Shown: positions 39,744 through 49,589, counted from the stretch's first letter. The stretch is DNA of 64,000 nt from Metapseudomonas boanensis (GCF_018704125.1 NZ_JAGTIS010000008.1:124001-188000); one strand, 5' to 3'. Notes: generated by a model not told the origin, from the sequence alone. Made by a program: numbers and translations.

Positions 39744-40834
39744 GCCGTACTGCTGGGATCGTCGGGGCCGCTGACCGGCTTTCCGTAAAGATCCGAAAGT
39801 TTATATAAATCATGCGCATGGCGCAGCAAGACCATGACAATTGCTGCAACAGGAAGCGCCAGGAGCACGCCGGTGAAGCCAAAAAGCTGTCCTCCAGCCA
39901 GGATTGCAAAGATGACCGCCACCGGATGCAAGCCAATCCTGTCACCCACCAGCATCGGTGTCAGCCACATGCCTTCGAGCAATTGGCCCACCGTGAACAC
40001 CGCCGCCACACCGATCAGCGGATAGAGTTCGAAGCCACCGAACTGGAACAAAGCTGCCACTACCGCCGCACCAAAGCCAACGACGAAGCCCATGTAGGGA
40101 ACGATGCTGGCCAGCCCGGCCAACAGCCCGATCAGCAAGCCCAGGTCGAGGCCAACCAGCATCAGACCCACGGCATAGATCAGCCCCAGCGCCAGCATTA
40201 CCAGCAACTGGCCTCGCAGGAACGCACCCAGTACCTCATGGCATTCGCCTACCAGGGCGACGACAAAACCCTCCCGCTGGCGGGGCAGCAGTCCACGCAG
40301 CCTGGCCACCATCAGGTCCCAATCACGCAGCAGATAAAACCCCACGACGGGAATCAGCAGCAGGTTACCGAACCAGGCAAGCAGTGCCAGGCCAGATGCG
40401 GTCACCTGGGTCAGCAACGCACTGGCAATATCCGTGGTCTGTCCCAAATGGCTGGTGATAACCGTCTTGAGCTTGTCGAGCTGCCAGAAACCCTGTGGCA
40501 GTCCCAGCTTCACCTGGACCCAGGGTAAAGCGCTGTGCTGCAGCCAATCGAGCATCTGCGGCGCCAATTCATACAGGCGCAGCAATTGGCGCCCGAACAT
40601 CGGCAACGCCACCAGCAGCAAGGCCAGGAGGATGACACCAAAAAGCCCGAAGACGAGGATTACACCCCAAGCACGCGACAAGCCCCAGCGTTCCAGCCTG
40701 TCCACCAGCGGATCACCCAGGTAGGCCAACAACATCCCTACCAGGAACGGGGACAACACCGAGTGAAGCTGATAAACCAGCCACCCCAGCAGCAAAAGGC
40801 TGCCGAGCCAAAGCCAGCGACGTGAATCGGTCAT
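39740..40834 (-). CDS. AI-2E/PerM family membrane protein
   Basis: A 364-residue multi-pass protein, paralogue of 9413-10480 (shared regions around GFYLLRDWDLM and FAILAGGQLFGFTGVLLALP). Hydrophobic segments are near 8-75, 145-170 and 205-340. It starts one base after the CDP-alcohol transferase stop and overlaps hda. Orthologues beside hda are common in pseudomonads; substrate unknown. Confidence 0.88.
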   Translation of the reverse strand: MTDSRRWLWLGSLLLLGWLVYQLHSVLSPFLVGMLLAYLGDPLVDRLERWGLSRAWGVILVFGLFGVILLALLLVALPMFGRQLLRLYELAPQMLDWLQHSALPWVQVKLGLPQGFWQLDKLKTVITSHLGQTTDIASALLTQVTASGLALLAWFGNLLLIPVVGFYLLRDWDLMVARLRGLLPRQREGFVVALVGECHEVLGAFLRGQLLVMLALGLIYAVGLMLVGLDLGLLIGLLAGLASIVPYMGFVVGFGAAVVAALFQFGGFELYPLIGVAAVFTVGQLLEGMWLTPMLVGDRIGLHPVAVIFAILAGGQLFGFTGVLLALPVAAIVMVLLRHAHDLYKLSDLYGKPVSGPDDPSSTA

Positions 40835-40835
40835 T

Positions 40836-41384
40836 TCAGGTTCTCATCCTTGCGTAGCGAAATTTCCGCCCCCACACCCATATGTACTGCGCACCACTGG
40901 CCAGCGTAACCGCCGCTACCAGCCAGATCAGCGGAGATATCGCCGGGCCGATAGCTGTTACAAGGCTCACCCCCAGCAATACCACGAGCACCAGGACCAT
41001 CTGCAACAGGGTGCTCAACTTCCCTAGCCAACTAGGTGTGAACTGCGTTGGTCCCACCAGCATGCGGAACAGTCCGGCACCCAGCAGGATCAGCAAATCA
41101 CGCAGGCAAACCAACAACGCCAACCAGGAAGGCAGGAGCTGGGCAATCGCCAGACAGATGACGCTGGTGACCAGCAACAGTTTGTCAGCCAGGGGATCGA
41201 AGAGTTTGCCGAGGCGACTGGTCCAGCCGAATTGCCTGGCGAGGAATCCATCCAGGGCATCCGACAGGCTGGCAATCACGAACAGCGACAAGGCCTGGGA
41301 ATAACGTTCAGACAGCAACAACCCGGCAATGGGAAGTACCAATGCCAGGCGGAGCAGCGTGAGCAGATTGGGCAGTTGGTGCAT
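40836..41384 (-). CDS. CDP-alcohol phosphatidyltransferase
   Basis: A 182-residue integral membrane enzyme with the full family signature DALDGFLARQFGWTSRLGKL then FDPLADK near 42-68 (DxxDGxxAR-x8-GxxxDxxxD). It transfers a phosphatidyl group from CDP-diacylglycerol to an alcohol. It resembles PgsA but may be a paralogue, so the alcohol is uncertain. It lies between the DUF2066 and PerM genes in one operon. Confidence 0.9.
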   Translation of the reverse strand: MHQLPNLLTLLRLALVLPIAGLLLSERYSQALSLFVIASLSDALDGFLARQFGWTSRLGKLFDPLADKLLLVTSVICLAIAQLLPSWLALLVCLRDLLILLGAGLFRMLVGPTQFTPSWLGKLSTLLQMVLVLVVLLGVSLVTAIGPAISPLIWLVAAVTLASGAQYIWVWGRKFRYARMRT

Positions 41385-41422
41385 GGCATCCCCGTCCCAG
41401 ACAGGTTTGCAGTGTACGCCCT

Positions 41423-42463
41423 CTACCAGTGGAAACGCAGCAGGTTGCTGCGGGGCACCAACTGGGGAGCCGGCGAGCCAGCCTGCCCAGCAGGTTGGAC
41501 TGCACCTGCCGGAGTTTCACCGACAGGTAACTCGCGCAAACCGATCAGGGCCAACTGGGCGCGCAGTTGTTCGGCACTGGCGTTGACCCGGAACGCCAGA
41601 CGGTCACCCTCGACCGACACCAGACGAGCACCAAATGGCTCCAGCATTCGCGACAACTCGGCATAGCGAGCGAGATTGGCGCCCTGGACCTCCAACTCAA
41701 TCTCCTCCCCCGCGCCTGGCGCAGCCACGAAACGGGGGGCAAGACGCTCACTCACTGCCAGCAGCACGGCATCCGCCAACGCTGCGTTGTCAGCGGCCTC
41801 GACGGTTCCCTGCTCACGACTGTCGCCGAGCCACAAGCGCCATTGCGCCTGCCATTTCCCATCCGCCTCGGCAGCATCCACTGCCAGCAAAGCATCGGCG
41901 GCATAGCGTTCGGAAGCCTGGGTCAGCGCGCCGGGCTGGGCAGACGTCAGCTGTTCGGGCGTTGCCAACAACTGCTCATCCAGATCAGCAAGCGGCAGAC
42001 GAAGCGGCAAACCACGATTCTGCGCTGCCTGATACAGCGAGGCCGCTGCATCCTGCCCGTCACCTACCAGACTGGCGCCTTCATTGCCGCGGTTCAGCCA
42101 CCAGGCAAGGATCGAAGGGCGATTCGCACCCCACATCGGGATACCGGCCTGGCGCAGGGTGCGCTCGGTGGTCACAGGATCGAAATCCACCACCAGCATC
42201 TGCCCTTCGTAGCCGTACTGACTGATCAGTTCCTGCGGGTCCTTACGCACAGTTTCCAGAGCAGGATTCTGTGCGGCCTTGCGATCGCCGGTCAGACGCA
42301 GGAGCAGGGTTTCCAGGGCACGGTTCAGCGCCTGAGTGCGCTCTTCAGGCTGTTGCGAAGCGACCGGCTCACGAACCTGGTAAAGGTCGCTGACCGGCTC
42401 GGCGTGGACAGCCAAGCCGAACAGCGACAGACAGAGCAAGAGCAACGGGGCAATCAGGCGCAT
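41423..42463 (-). CDS. DUF2066 exported protein
   Basis: A 346-residue protein with a signal peptide (about 1-22, ending AVHA-EPV) and the DUF2066 domain following it (SDLYQVREPVASQQPEERTQ). Function is unknown. ATG 42463 (MRLIAPLLLLC) is chosen; the frame extends 65 codons into the purM upstream region. It is first in the operon DUF2066 - CDP-alcohol transferase - PerM - hda and divergent from purM. Confidence 0.88.
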   Translation of the reverse strand: MRLIAPLLLLCLSLFGLAVHAEPVSDLYQVREPVASQQPEERTQALNRALETLLLRLTGDRKAAQNPALETVRKDPQELISQYGYEGQMLVVDFDPVTTERTLRQAGIPMWGANRPSILAWWLNRGNEGASLVGDGQDAAASLYQAAQNRGLPLRLPLADLDEQLLATPEQLTSAQPGALTQASERYAADALLAVDAAEADGKWQAQWRLWLGDSREQGTVEAADNAALADAVLLAVSERLAPRFVAAPGAGEEIELEVQGANLARYAELSRMLEPFGARLVSVEGDRLAFRVNASAEQLRAQLALIGLRELPVGETPAGAVQPAGQAGSPAPQLVPRSNLLRFHW

Positions 42464-42713
42464 GGTGAGTTCTCTGATTAGGCGGGACACGGCACAGGCC
42501 GCAACTTGAGAGCTATACCTTAAACAGCCGTCCTTCGATGGGCAACGGCGCGGCCTTTTCCCGGGCAAAGGCGCAGCTTTTTTCAAGCTTTTCACCATGC
42601 CCGACCGCTGCCGATGGCCGCTACCGGGCAACCCTGATAAAATCGCGCGCCTTCGCAAACCGGCAGCCAGACTTGCCGGTCGATCCTCGAATTTCCCCTA
42701 TAGGCCTGGATTT

Positions 42714-43772
42714 ATGAGCAAGCAACCCTCCCTGAGCTACAAGGACGCCGGTGTAGACATCGACGCTGGTGAAGCCCTGGTCGAACGCATCAAAGGCGTG
42801 GCCAAGCGCACCGCACGCCCGGAAGTGATGGGCGGCCTGGGCGGCTTCGGCGCCCTCTGCGAAATCCCGGCCGGCTACAAGCAGCCCGTGCTGGTTTCCG
42901 GTACCGACGGTGTTGGCACCAAGCTGCGCCTGGCGCTGAACCTGAACAAACACGACAGCATCGGCCAGGACCTGGTGGCCATGTGCGTCAATGACCTGGT
43001 GGTGTGCGGTGCCGAGCCGCTGTTCTTCCTCGACTACTATGCCACCGGCAAGCTCAACGTCGACGTCGCCGCAACCGTCGTTACCGGCATCGGTGCCGGT
43101 TGCGAACTGGCCGGCTGCTCCCTGGTGGGCGGCGAGACTGCCGAGATGCCCGGTATGTACGAGGGCGAAGACTATGACCTGGCCGGCTTCTGCGTCGGCG
43201 TGGTCGAGAAGGCCGAGATCATCGACGGCTCCAAAGTCCGCACCGGCGACACCCTGATTGCCCTGCCCTCCTCCGGCCCGCACTCCAACGGCTACTCGCT
43301 GATCCGCAAGATCATCGAGGTCAGCGGTGCCGACATCGAGCAGGTCCAGCTCGATGGCAAGCCCCTGACCGACCTGCTGATGGCGCCGACTCGCATTTAC
43401 GTCAAGCCGCTGCTAAAGCTGATCAAGGAAACGGGTGCGGTGAAGGCCATGGCCCACATCACCGGTGGCGGCCTGATCGAGAACATCCCGCGGGTGCTGC
43501 CGGAAGGCGCCCAGGCCGTCCTGGACGTCGCCAGCTGGACGCGCCCGGCGGTCTTCGACTGGCTGCAACAGCAAGGCAACGTCGATGAAGTGGAAATGCA
43601 CCGCGTGCTGAACTGCGGCGTGGGCATGGTCATCTGCGTGGCACCGGAACAAGCGGAAGCGGCCATGAAGGCTCTGCGTGAAGCGGGCGAGCAACCCTGG
43701 ATCATCGGCGGAATCGCCGCCGCTGCCGAAGGCGCCCAACGTGTCGTTCTGAACAACCTGAAAAGCCACTGA
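42714..43772 (+). CDS. purM: AIR synthetase PurM
   Basis: Phosphoribosylformylglycinamidine cyclo-ligase, 352 residues, closes the imidazole ring in purine synthesis using ATP. Visible are [15 protein letters not shown] near 60, the [20 protein letters not shown] region near 140 and [16 protein letters not shown] near 245. ATG 42714 ([13 protein letters not shown]) is the conserved start. Its TGA overlaps the purN ATG. Confidence 0.98.
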   Translation: MSKQPSLSYKDAGVDIDAGEALVERIKGVAKRTARPEVMGGLGGFGALCEIPAGYKQPVLVSGTDGVGTKLRLALNLNKHDSIGQDLVAMCVNDLVVCGAEPLFFLDYYATGKLNVDVAATVVTGIGAGCELAGCSLVGGETAEMPGMYEGEDYDLAGFCVGVVEKAEIIDGSKVRTGDTLIALPSSGPHSNGYSLIRKIIEVSGADIEQVQLDGKPLTDLLMAPTRIYVKPLLKLIKETGAVKAMAHITGGGLIENIPRVLPEGAQAVLDVASWTRPAVFDWLQQQGNVDEVEMHRVLNCGVGMVICVAPEQAEAAMKALREAGEQPWIIGGIAAAAEGAQRVVLNNLKSH

Positions 43773-44422
43773 TGGCCGCACGCTGTGATGTGGTGGTGCT
43801 GATCTCCGGCTCCGGCAGCAATCTGCAGGCGCTGATCGACAGCACCACCGGCTGCGACCATCCGGCACGCATCTGCGCGGTTGTTTCCAACCGCGCCGAC
43901 GCCTTTGGCCTTGAGCGCGCCAGACGCGCAGGCATCGAGACCCGCGTACTCGACCACAAGGCCTATGCCGACCGCGAAGCGTTCGACGCGGCACTGATCG
44001 AAGTAATTGACGCATTTTCGCCGCACCTGGTGGTGCTAGCGGGCTTCATGCGCATCCTCACTCCAGGCTTCGTTCGCCACTATCAGGGCCGGCTGCTGAA
44101 CATTCATCCCTCTCTGCTGCCCAAGTACAAGGGTTTGCACACCCACCAGCGCGCACTGGAAGCCGGCGATACGGAACACGGCTGCAGCGTGCACTTCGTC
44201 ACCGAGGAACTCGATGGCGGGCCTCTGGTGGTGCAAGCCGTAATCCCGGTACAGTCGGACGACACACCGGAAAGCCTGGCCCAGCGTGTCCACGTGCAGG
44301 AGCACCGCATCTATCCGCTGGCCATGCGCTGGTTTGCCGAAGACAGGCTCCGCCTGACCCCGACAGGTGCCGAACTGGATGGACAAGAGCTGCCTGCCAG
44401 CGGGCAGCAACTGCGTAACTAG
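43772..44422 (+). CDS. purN: GAR transformylase PurN
   Basis: A 216-residue formyltetrahydrofolate-dependent phosphoribosylglycinamide formyltransferase. The catalytic set is present: Asn and His in LNIHPSLLPKYKGLHTH near 109 and Asp in ELDGGPLVVQ near 148. The start overlaps the purM stop (TGATG), giving translational coupling. The DUF3108 gene follows 11 bp later. Confidence 0.98.
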   Translation: MAARCDVVVLISGSGSNLQALIDSTTGCDHPARICAVVSNRADAFGLERARRAGIETRVLDHKAYADREAFDAALIEVIDAFSPHLVVLAGFMRILTPGFVRHYQGRLLNIHPSLLPKYKGLHTHQRALEAGDTEHGCSVHFVTEELDGGPLVVQAVIPVQSDDTPESLAQRVHVQEHRIYPLAMRWFAEDRLRLTPTGAELDGQELPASGQQLRN

Positions 44423-44433
44423 GAGATTCGCCA

Positions 44434-45150
44434 ATGCGCCGTGCCTTGCTGTTGATCCTCGCCCTCTTCACCTTGCCTGCCATGGCCGCCGAGTTGAAGC
44501 CATTCACGGCCAGCTACACCGCCGACTGGAAACAGCTGCCGATCAGCGGAAACGCTGGACGCAGCCTGAAGAGTCTCGGCGATGGTCGCTGGGAACTGGA
44601 TTTCGAAGCCGCCATGCTGGTCGCCAGCCTGAGCGAAGTCAGCACCTTCCGCGTCGAGAACAACGCTTTCCTGCCGCTGACCTACCGCTTCAACCGCAGC
44701 GGCCTGGGCAAGAGCAAGCAAGTCGAGTTCGACTTCGACTGGACCCAGAAGCAGATCATCGGCAGCGATCGGGGTGCTCAGGTACGCCTGCCACTCAACC
44801 GTGGCCTGCAAGACAAGTCCACCTACCAACTGGTACTGCAACATGACGTTGCCGACGGCAAGAAGAGCATGAGCTACCAGGTGATCGATGGCGACGAGAT
44901 CGAAACCTACGACTTCCGCGTCCTGGGCGAAGAGCGCGTCCACACCGAAGCTGGTGTAGTCGATGCGATCAAGGTGGAACGTGTTCGCGACCCCACTCAG
45001 AGCAGCCGCAAAACCGTGCTCTGGTTCGCCAAGGATTGGGACTTCCTGCTGGTCCGCCTGCATCAGGTGGAAAAGGACGGCAAGGAATACCAGATCATGC
45101 TCAAGGAAGGCACGGTCAACGGGCGGCAGGTGAAAGGCCTGACCGAGTAA
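44434..45150 (+). CDS. DUF3108 exported protein
   Basis: A 238-residue protein with a signal peptide (about 1-19, AMAA-ELKPF) and a DUF3108 beta-rich domain (LKPFTASYTADWKQLPISGN). It is likely periplasmic; function unknown. AGGAG precedes the ATG and a strong terminator closes the purM-purN-DUF3108 unit. Confidence 0.88.
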   Translation: MRRALLLILALFTLPAMAAELKPFTASYTADWKQLPISGNAGRSLKSLGDGRWELDFEAAMLVASLSEVSTFRVENNAFLPLTYRFNRSGLGKSKQVEFDFDWTQKQIIGSDRGAQVRLPLNRGLQDKSTYQLVLQHDVADGKKSMSYQVIDGDEIETYDFRVLGEERVHTEAGVVDAIKVERVRDPTQSSRKTVLWFAKDWDFLLVRLHQVEKDGKEYQIMLKEGTVNGRQVKGLTE

Positions 45151-45164
45151 TCCACATCATGAAG

Positions 45165-45190
45165 AAACCGGGCCCAGCGCCCGGTTTTTT
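45165..45190 (+). terminator. Terminator of the purMN-DUF3108 operon
   Basis: AAACCGGGC and GCCCGGTTT form a stem followed by a run of eight T in total, 14 bp after the stop codon. Confidence 0.94.
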
Positions 45191-45337
45191 TTGCCTGCTC
45201 AACGGCGCCCGAACGACCAAACATTGGACCAGGCCCCGCTATGCTGAAGAGTGCCAATACTAGGAAGGTGAACAGCCCGTTCGGCCGGCACCTGCATGAA
45301 GAGCGCAGGCTGCCATCATGCCGCTGAGGAATCAGTC

Positions 45338-45613
45338 ATGACCGAGGAATACCTGCCGCTATCCTGCGATCTCTACGATTACATCGAGATCGCCTGCCTG
45401 CACCGCTATCAGCTGCACATCGAGCTGGCCGGTGGTGGGCGCCTGGATGCCCGCGCAGTGACGACCCTGACGACACCCGACAAGGAAGAGTTCCTGATCG
45501 TGCAGAACGAAGGCGGCCAGGAACATTTGCGCCTAGACCAGATCATCGCCATTACACCGCTCACCGAAGGCGCCAGCTTCGGCCGGGTGCTGCTGGGCAA
45601 CCAGATTTGCTGA
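45338..45613 (+). CDS. rof: Rho-binding antiterminator (Rof/YaeO-like)
   Basis: A 91-residue protein matching the Rof family in YLPLSCDLYDYIEIACLHRY (about 5-24) and in the following beta-strands with LDARAVTTLTTPDKEEFLIV. E. coli Rof (YaeO) binds Rho and inhibits termination. AGGA before ATG 45338 supports the start. It is transcribed alone; REP sequences follow. Confidence 0.85.
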   Translation: MTEEYLPLSCDLYDYIEIACLHRYQLHIELAGGGRLDARAVTTLTTPDKEEFLIVQNEGGQEHLRLDQIIAITPLTEGASFGRVLLGNQIC

Positions 45614-45623
45614 AGCTATAGCC

Positions 45624-45721
45624 CTGCAGGAGCGATTTCGTTGGCGCAGCCCCACATACTCCGTAGGAGCCAGCTTGCCGGCGAAGGGTGCACGGCGCTT
45701 CGCGAGCAAGCTCGCTCCTAC
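45624..45721. repeat. REP cluster downstream of rof
   Basis: A partial unit (TGCAGGAGCGATTTCG from 45625) precedes an inverted pair with arms 45663-45685 (GTAGGAGCCAGCTTGCC start) and 45699-45721 (GCAAGCTCGCTCCTAC end). This is the same GTAGGAGC family as in the element at 27182-27238. Confidence 0.8.
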
Positions 45722-45769
45722 AAGACACCCAGCTACGCTGCGCCGGGAATCAAATCGACGGGACAATAA

Positions 45770-45790
45770 AAAGCCGGGCAATGCCCGGCG
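45770..45790 (-). terminator. Terminator of the relA-mazG-DUF2058 transcript
   Basis: GCCGGGC (45773-45779) and GCCCGGC (45783-45789) form a short stem. On the minus strand it is followed by TTTTTATT, 20 bp after the DUF2058 stop. Confidence 0.9.
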
Positions 45791-45808
45791 CTCTAGTCTC
45801 AACGTGTC

Positions 45809-46348
45809 TCACCACATCAGGTCGTCAGGCACCTTGTAGGCGGCGTACGGATCATCGGCATCCGGCTCTTCCACCTGAGTATTGAGCAGCACCACCCGGC
45901 GCGGGTCGCGCTCCTGGATGCGCAGCGCTGCATCACGCGGGATGATCTCGTAGCCGCCACCGTGCCGCACGATGGCCAGGGATCCACGACTAAGCTTGTC
46001 GCGCATCATGTCGTTCACCGCGATTCGCTTGACCTTCTTTTCGTCGACGAAGTTGTAATAGTCGTCGGTGGTCATTTTTGGCAGACGCGAGCTTTCGATC
46101 AGCTGCTTGACCTGCGCAGCTCTGGCCTTCTGGTCAGCCTTCTCCTGCTGCTGGCGATTCAGCTCCTGATCGCGGGCAGCCTTCTCGGCCTGTGCCTGAA
46201 GAGCTGCCTGACGCAAGGATTCGTCTTTCTCAACCTGGTTCTTCTTCTCCAGGCGCTGTTGCTTCTGCTGCTGCTTGCTGGCCTGCTTGACCTGCTTTTC
46301 ATTGACCAGGCCGGCTTTCAGCAACTGGTCGCGAAGGGAAAGGCTCAT
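45809..46348 (-). CDS. YaiL-type DUF2058 protein
   Basis: A 179-residue soluble protein starting MSLSLRDQLLKAGLVNEKQV. A long, highly charged, Gln-rich coiled coil (about 15-85) is followed by the conserved domain with LPKMTTDDYYNFVDEKKVKR. The family is described as nucleoprotein/polynucleotide-associated; the activity is unproven. It follows mazG by 21 bp. Confidence 0.88.
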   Translation of the reverse strand: MSLSLRDQLLKAGLVNEKQVKQASKQQQKQQRLEKKNQVEKDESLRQAALQAQAEKAARDQELNRQQQEKADQKARAAQVKQLIESSRLPKMTTDDYYNFVDEKKVKRIAVNDMMRDKLSRGSLAIVRHGGGYEIIPRDAALRIQERDPRRVVLLNTQVEEPDADDPYAAYKVPDDLMW

Positions 46349-46369
46349 AACGGGATTCAGTCTCTCGAG

Positions 46370-47200
46370 TTAGCAGCCAAGGGCCGGTTTTTCCTGCTTC
46401 TTGGCTTCGCCCCACAGGGCATCCAGTTCTTCCAAGTTGCAATCTTCAATGGGACGACCTGCTTCGCGCAATGCCTGTTCGATAAAACGGAAACGTCGAT
46501 CGAACTTTGCATTGGCATTGCGCAGTGCAGTCTCTGGGTCCACCTTCAGGTGACGGGCCAGATTAACCACCACGAACAGCAGGTCGCCAACCTCATCGGC
46601 AATGGCCTGGCTGTCATTGTCGGCCATGGCCTCCAGCACTTCATCCAGCTCTTCGCGCAGCTTGTCGATCACTGGAAGGGCTTCCGGCCAGTCGAAGCCC
46701 ACCTGCGCTGCGCGTTTCTGCAACTTCGCGGCCCGACTGAGGGCCGGTAACGCCGCTGGCACATCGTCGAGCAGGGACAGCTGCTCGGGCGCTTCAGCCT
46801 TCTCGGCGCGCTCCTCAGCCTTGATCTCCTCCCAGCGCTGCTTGATTGCAGCCTCCTCCAGGCGTGCCATGTCCGGTGCGCCGTAGAGGTCGCCATCGGG
46901 AAACACATGGGGGTGGCGACGAACCAGCTTGCGGGTGATGGCATCGACCACGCCAGCAAACTCGAAACGCCCGTCTTCCTTTGCCAACTGGCTGTAATAG
47001 ACCACCTGGAACAGCAGGTCGCCGAGTTCCCCGGGCAAGTGCTCGAAGTCGCCCCGCTCGATGGCATCGGCCACCTCATAGGCTTCCTCGATCGTGTGCG
47101 GGACGATGCTCGCGTAGTCCTGCTTCAGGTCCCACGGGCAGCCGTACTGCGGATCACGCAGCCGGGCCATCAGGTGCAGCAGGTCTTTGAGTTGGTACAT
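46370..47200 (-). CDS. mazG: Nucleoside triphosphate pyrophosphohydrolase MazG
   Basis: A 276-residue protein with two MazG (all-alpha NTP pyrophosphatase) domains. The first has CPWDLKQDYASIVPHTIEEA (18-37) with metal-binding EEAYE and ELGDLLFQVVYY. The second has ELDEVLEAMADND and DEVGDLLFVVVNLARH near 210. E. coli MazG lowers (p)ppGpp in starvation, which fits its position directly after relA. Confidence 0.96.
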   Translation of the reverse strand: MYQLKDLLHLMARLRDPQYGCPWDLKQDYASIVPHTIEEAYEVADAIERGDFEHLPGELGDLLFQVVYYSQLAKEDGRFEFAGVVDAITRKLVRRHPHVFPDGDLYGAPDMARLEEAAIKQRWEEIKAEERAEKAEAPEQLSLLDDVPAALPALSRAAKLQKRAAQVGFDWPEALPVIDKLREELDEVLEAMADNDSQAIADEVGDLLFVVVNLARHLKVDPETALRNANAKFDRRFRFIEQALREAGRPIEDCNLEELDALWGEAKKQEKPALGC

Positions 47201-47225
47201 AACGATGTCCTGTGCCTGTATCCAT

Positions 47226-47252
47226 GTAGGTCGGTGCAGAGCACCAACCTAC
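47226..47252. repeat. Hairpin repeat overlapping the relA stop codon
   Basis: GTAGGTCGGTGC and GCACCAACCTAC pair (11 of 12) around AGA. The relA TAG stop (47249-47251) lies inside the right arm, so the repeat forms the gene's very end. Confidence 0.6.
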
Positions 47253-49507
47253 GACGTCGCGCCGCGGTTCCTGCGGGCCTCGATGATATTCGGCAGCTGA
47301 GCGATGCGTGCCAGCAAGCGCCCGAGCGAGTCCAGCCCCGGGATCTCGATGGTGAGCAGCATGGCAGCGGTGTTGTCCTCCTTGTTGGAACGGGTATTCA
47401 CCGCCAGCACGTTGATGCGCTCGTTGAGCAGCACCTGGGACACGTCGCGCAGCAGGCCAGAACGATCATATGCGCGGATGATGATATCCACCGGATACGT
47501 CTGTTCCGGCGCTGGGCCCCAGCTGACCTGGATCATCCGCTCGGGTTCGCGCGAAGCCAGTTGCAGTGCCGAAGCGCAATCCTGGCGGTGGATGCTGACG
47601 CCACGACCGAGGGTGATGTAACCGACGATCGGGTCGCCCGGAAGCGGCTGGCAGCAGCCTGCCATCTGCGTAAGCAGGTTGCCGACACCCTGGATCTGCA
47701 CATCGCCGCGCTTGCCCGGCTTGTGATGGTGGATGCGCCGCGGGATCAGCTCCAGTTGTTCGTTTGTGCCGCGCTCCGGCTCAACCAGTTGCTGCGCAGC
47801 ATTGACCACGTGGGCCAGACGGAGGTCGCCAGCACCGAGCGCGGCATGCATGTCTTCGGCTGTGCGCAGGTTGCACTTCTCGGCCAGCTTCTCGAAGTCT
47901 ACCGGCGGCAACGCCAGACGCGACAGCTCGCGCTCGAGCATGGCCTTGCCGGCGGCGACGTTCTGATCGCGGGCCTGCAGCTTGAACCAGTGGACGATTT
48001 TCGCCCGCGCCCGCGACGTGGTGATGTAACCCAGGTTGGGGTTGAGCCAGTCGCGGCTCGGCGCACCGTTCTTCCCGGTGATGATCTCCACCTGCTCGCC
48101 GGTCTGCAGGCTGTAGTTGAGCGGAACGATGCGGCCGTTGATCTTCGCGCCACGGCAGTTGTGGCCGATCTCGGTGTGCACGCGGTAGGCGAAATCCAGA
48201 GGCGTAGCGCCCTTGGGCAAGTCGATCGCGTGACCGTCAGGGGTAAAGACGTAGACACGGTCCGGCTCGATGTCGACCCGCAGCTGCTCGGCGAGGCCGC
48301 CGATATCGCCCAGCTCCTCGTGCCACTCCAGCACCTGGCGCAGCCAGGCGATCTTTTCTTCGTAGTGGTCGGAGCTGCTCTTGACGTCGGTACCCTTGTA
48401 GCGCCAGTGCGCACAAACGCCCAGTTCGGCCTCTTCGTGCATGGCGTGGGTGCGGATCTGTACCTCCAGCACCTTGCCGTCGGGGCCGATCACCGCTGTG
48501 TGCAGGGAGCGGTACCCGTTCTCCTTGGGGTTGGCGATGTAATCGTCGAATTCCTTGGGGATGTGGCGCCAGAGGGTGTGCACGATACCGAGGGCGGTGT
48601 AGCAATCACGCACCTCAGGCACCAGCACGCGCACGGCCCGCACGTCGTAGATCTGGCTGAACTGCAGGCCCTTGCGCTGCATCTTCCGCCAGATCGAATA
48701 GATGTGTTTGGCGCGACCACTGATATCGGCCTTGATGCCCGTAGCGGCCAGTTCTTCGCGCAACTGCTTCATCACATCGGCGATGTATTGCTCGCGATCC
48801 AGACGCCGTTCGTGCAGCAGCTTGGCAATCTGTTTGTACTGGTCAGGTTCCAGGTAACGGAAGGAGAGGTCTTCCAGCTCCCATTTGATATGGCCGATAC
48901 CGAGACGATGGGCCAGAGGAGCGTAGATGTCGAACACCTCGCGGGCGACGCGATGACGCTTCTCTTCGTCGGCGTTCTTCACTTCACGGATGGCGCAAGT
49001 ACGCTCGGCCAGCTTGATCAGTGCCACACGCACGTCATCGACCATGGCCACCAGCATCTTGCGCAGGTTTTCCACCTGCGCCTGAGTGCCCAGCACCATC
49101 GACTGGCGGGGGTTCATGCTCGCGCTGATGGCCGCCATGCGCAGCACGCCCTCGATGAGCTTGGCCACCACCGGGCCGAAGCGTTGCTGCACGGTTGCCA
49201 GGGGCACCTTGCCCTCGCGCACGCCGCGGTAGATCAAGGCTGCCACCAAGGACTCCTGGTCAAGCTTGAGGTCCGCCAGGATCTCGGCAATTTCCAGGCC
49301 CGTGTGGAAACTGGAAGTACCCTCGGCCCAGCGGTTCTGCGTGTCCTTGGCCTGAGACTGCAATTCGGCGTCGCGGGCGAACTCGCACGCCTCTTTGAGT
49401 AACGCGCGGTCGAGCACCGGGTCGAGACTCAGGACATGGTCCAGCCACGCCTCGAGGTTGATGCTGCCGTCCGTATTGACCGGCTGTTGCGCTCTCACCT
49501 GTACCAT
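47249..49507 (-). CDS. relA: (p)ppGpp synthetase RelA
   Basis: A 752-residue ribosome-associated stringent-response enzyme. The N-terminal hydrolase-like domain (about 30-190) has SSFHTGLEIAEIL where SpoT-type enzymes keep the HD metal site, so hydrolysis is not expected, as usual for RelA. The synthetase domain (about 240-380) contains KENGYRSLHTAVIG. TGS follows near 410-470 (VFTPDGHAIDLPKGATPLDF), and a zinc-finger-like region and ACT domain end the protein. It is upstream of mazG. Confidence 0.97.
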   Translation of the reverse strand: MVQVRAQQPVNTDGSINLEAWLDHVLSLDPVLDRALLKEACEFARDAELQSQAKDTQNRWAEGTSSFHTGLEIAEILADLKLDQESLVAALIYRGVREGKVPLATVQQRFGPVVAKLIEGVLRMAAISASMNPRQSMVLGTQAQVENLRKMLVAMVDDVRVALIKLAERTCAIREVKNADEEKRHRVAREVFDIYAPLAHRLGIGHIKWELEDLSFRYLEPDQYKQIAKLLHERRLDREQYIADVMKQLREELAATGIKADISGRAKHIYSIWRKMQRKGLQFSQIYDVRAVRVLVPEVRDCYTALGIVHTLWRHIPKEFDDYIANPKENGYRSLHTAVIGPDGKVLEVQIRTHAMHEEAELGVCAHWRYKGTDVKSSSDHYEEKIAWLRQVLEWHEELGDIGGLAEQLRVDIEPDRVYVFTPDGHAIDLPKGATPLDFAYRVHTEIGHNCRGAKINGRIVPLNYSLQTGEQVEIITGKNGAPSRDWLNPNLGYITTSRARAKIVHWFKLQARDQNVAAGKAMLERELSRLALPPVDFEKLAEKCNLRTAEDMHAALGAGDLRLAHVVNAAQQLVEPERGTNEQLELIPRRIHHHKPGKRGDVQIQGVGNLLTQMAGCCQPLPGDPIVGYITLGRGVSIHRQDCASALQLASREPERMIQVSWGPAPEQTYPVDIIIRAYDRSGLLRDVSQVLLNERINVLAVNTRSNKEDNTAAMLLTIEIPGLDSLGRLLARIAQLPNIIEARRNRGATS

Positions 49508-49589
49508 CTTGCCTACCTTCCCTACGACATGAACCGCTCACGTCGAATAGTCGCCAGCCTCTGTGGACCAGTCGGATTGCGCGAGCTTC

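Noticed and set aside
46907-49402. 831-codon plus-strand open frame over relA and mazG
   Set aside because: It spans two well-supported genes in antisense and resembles nothing.
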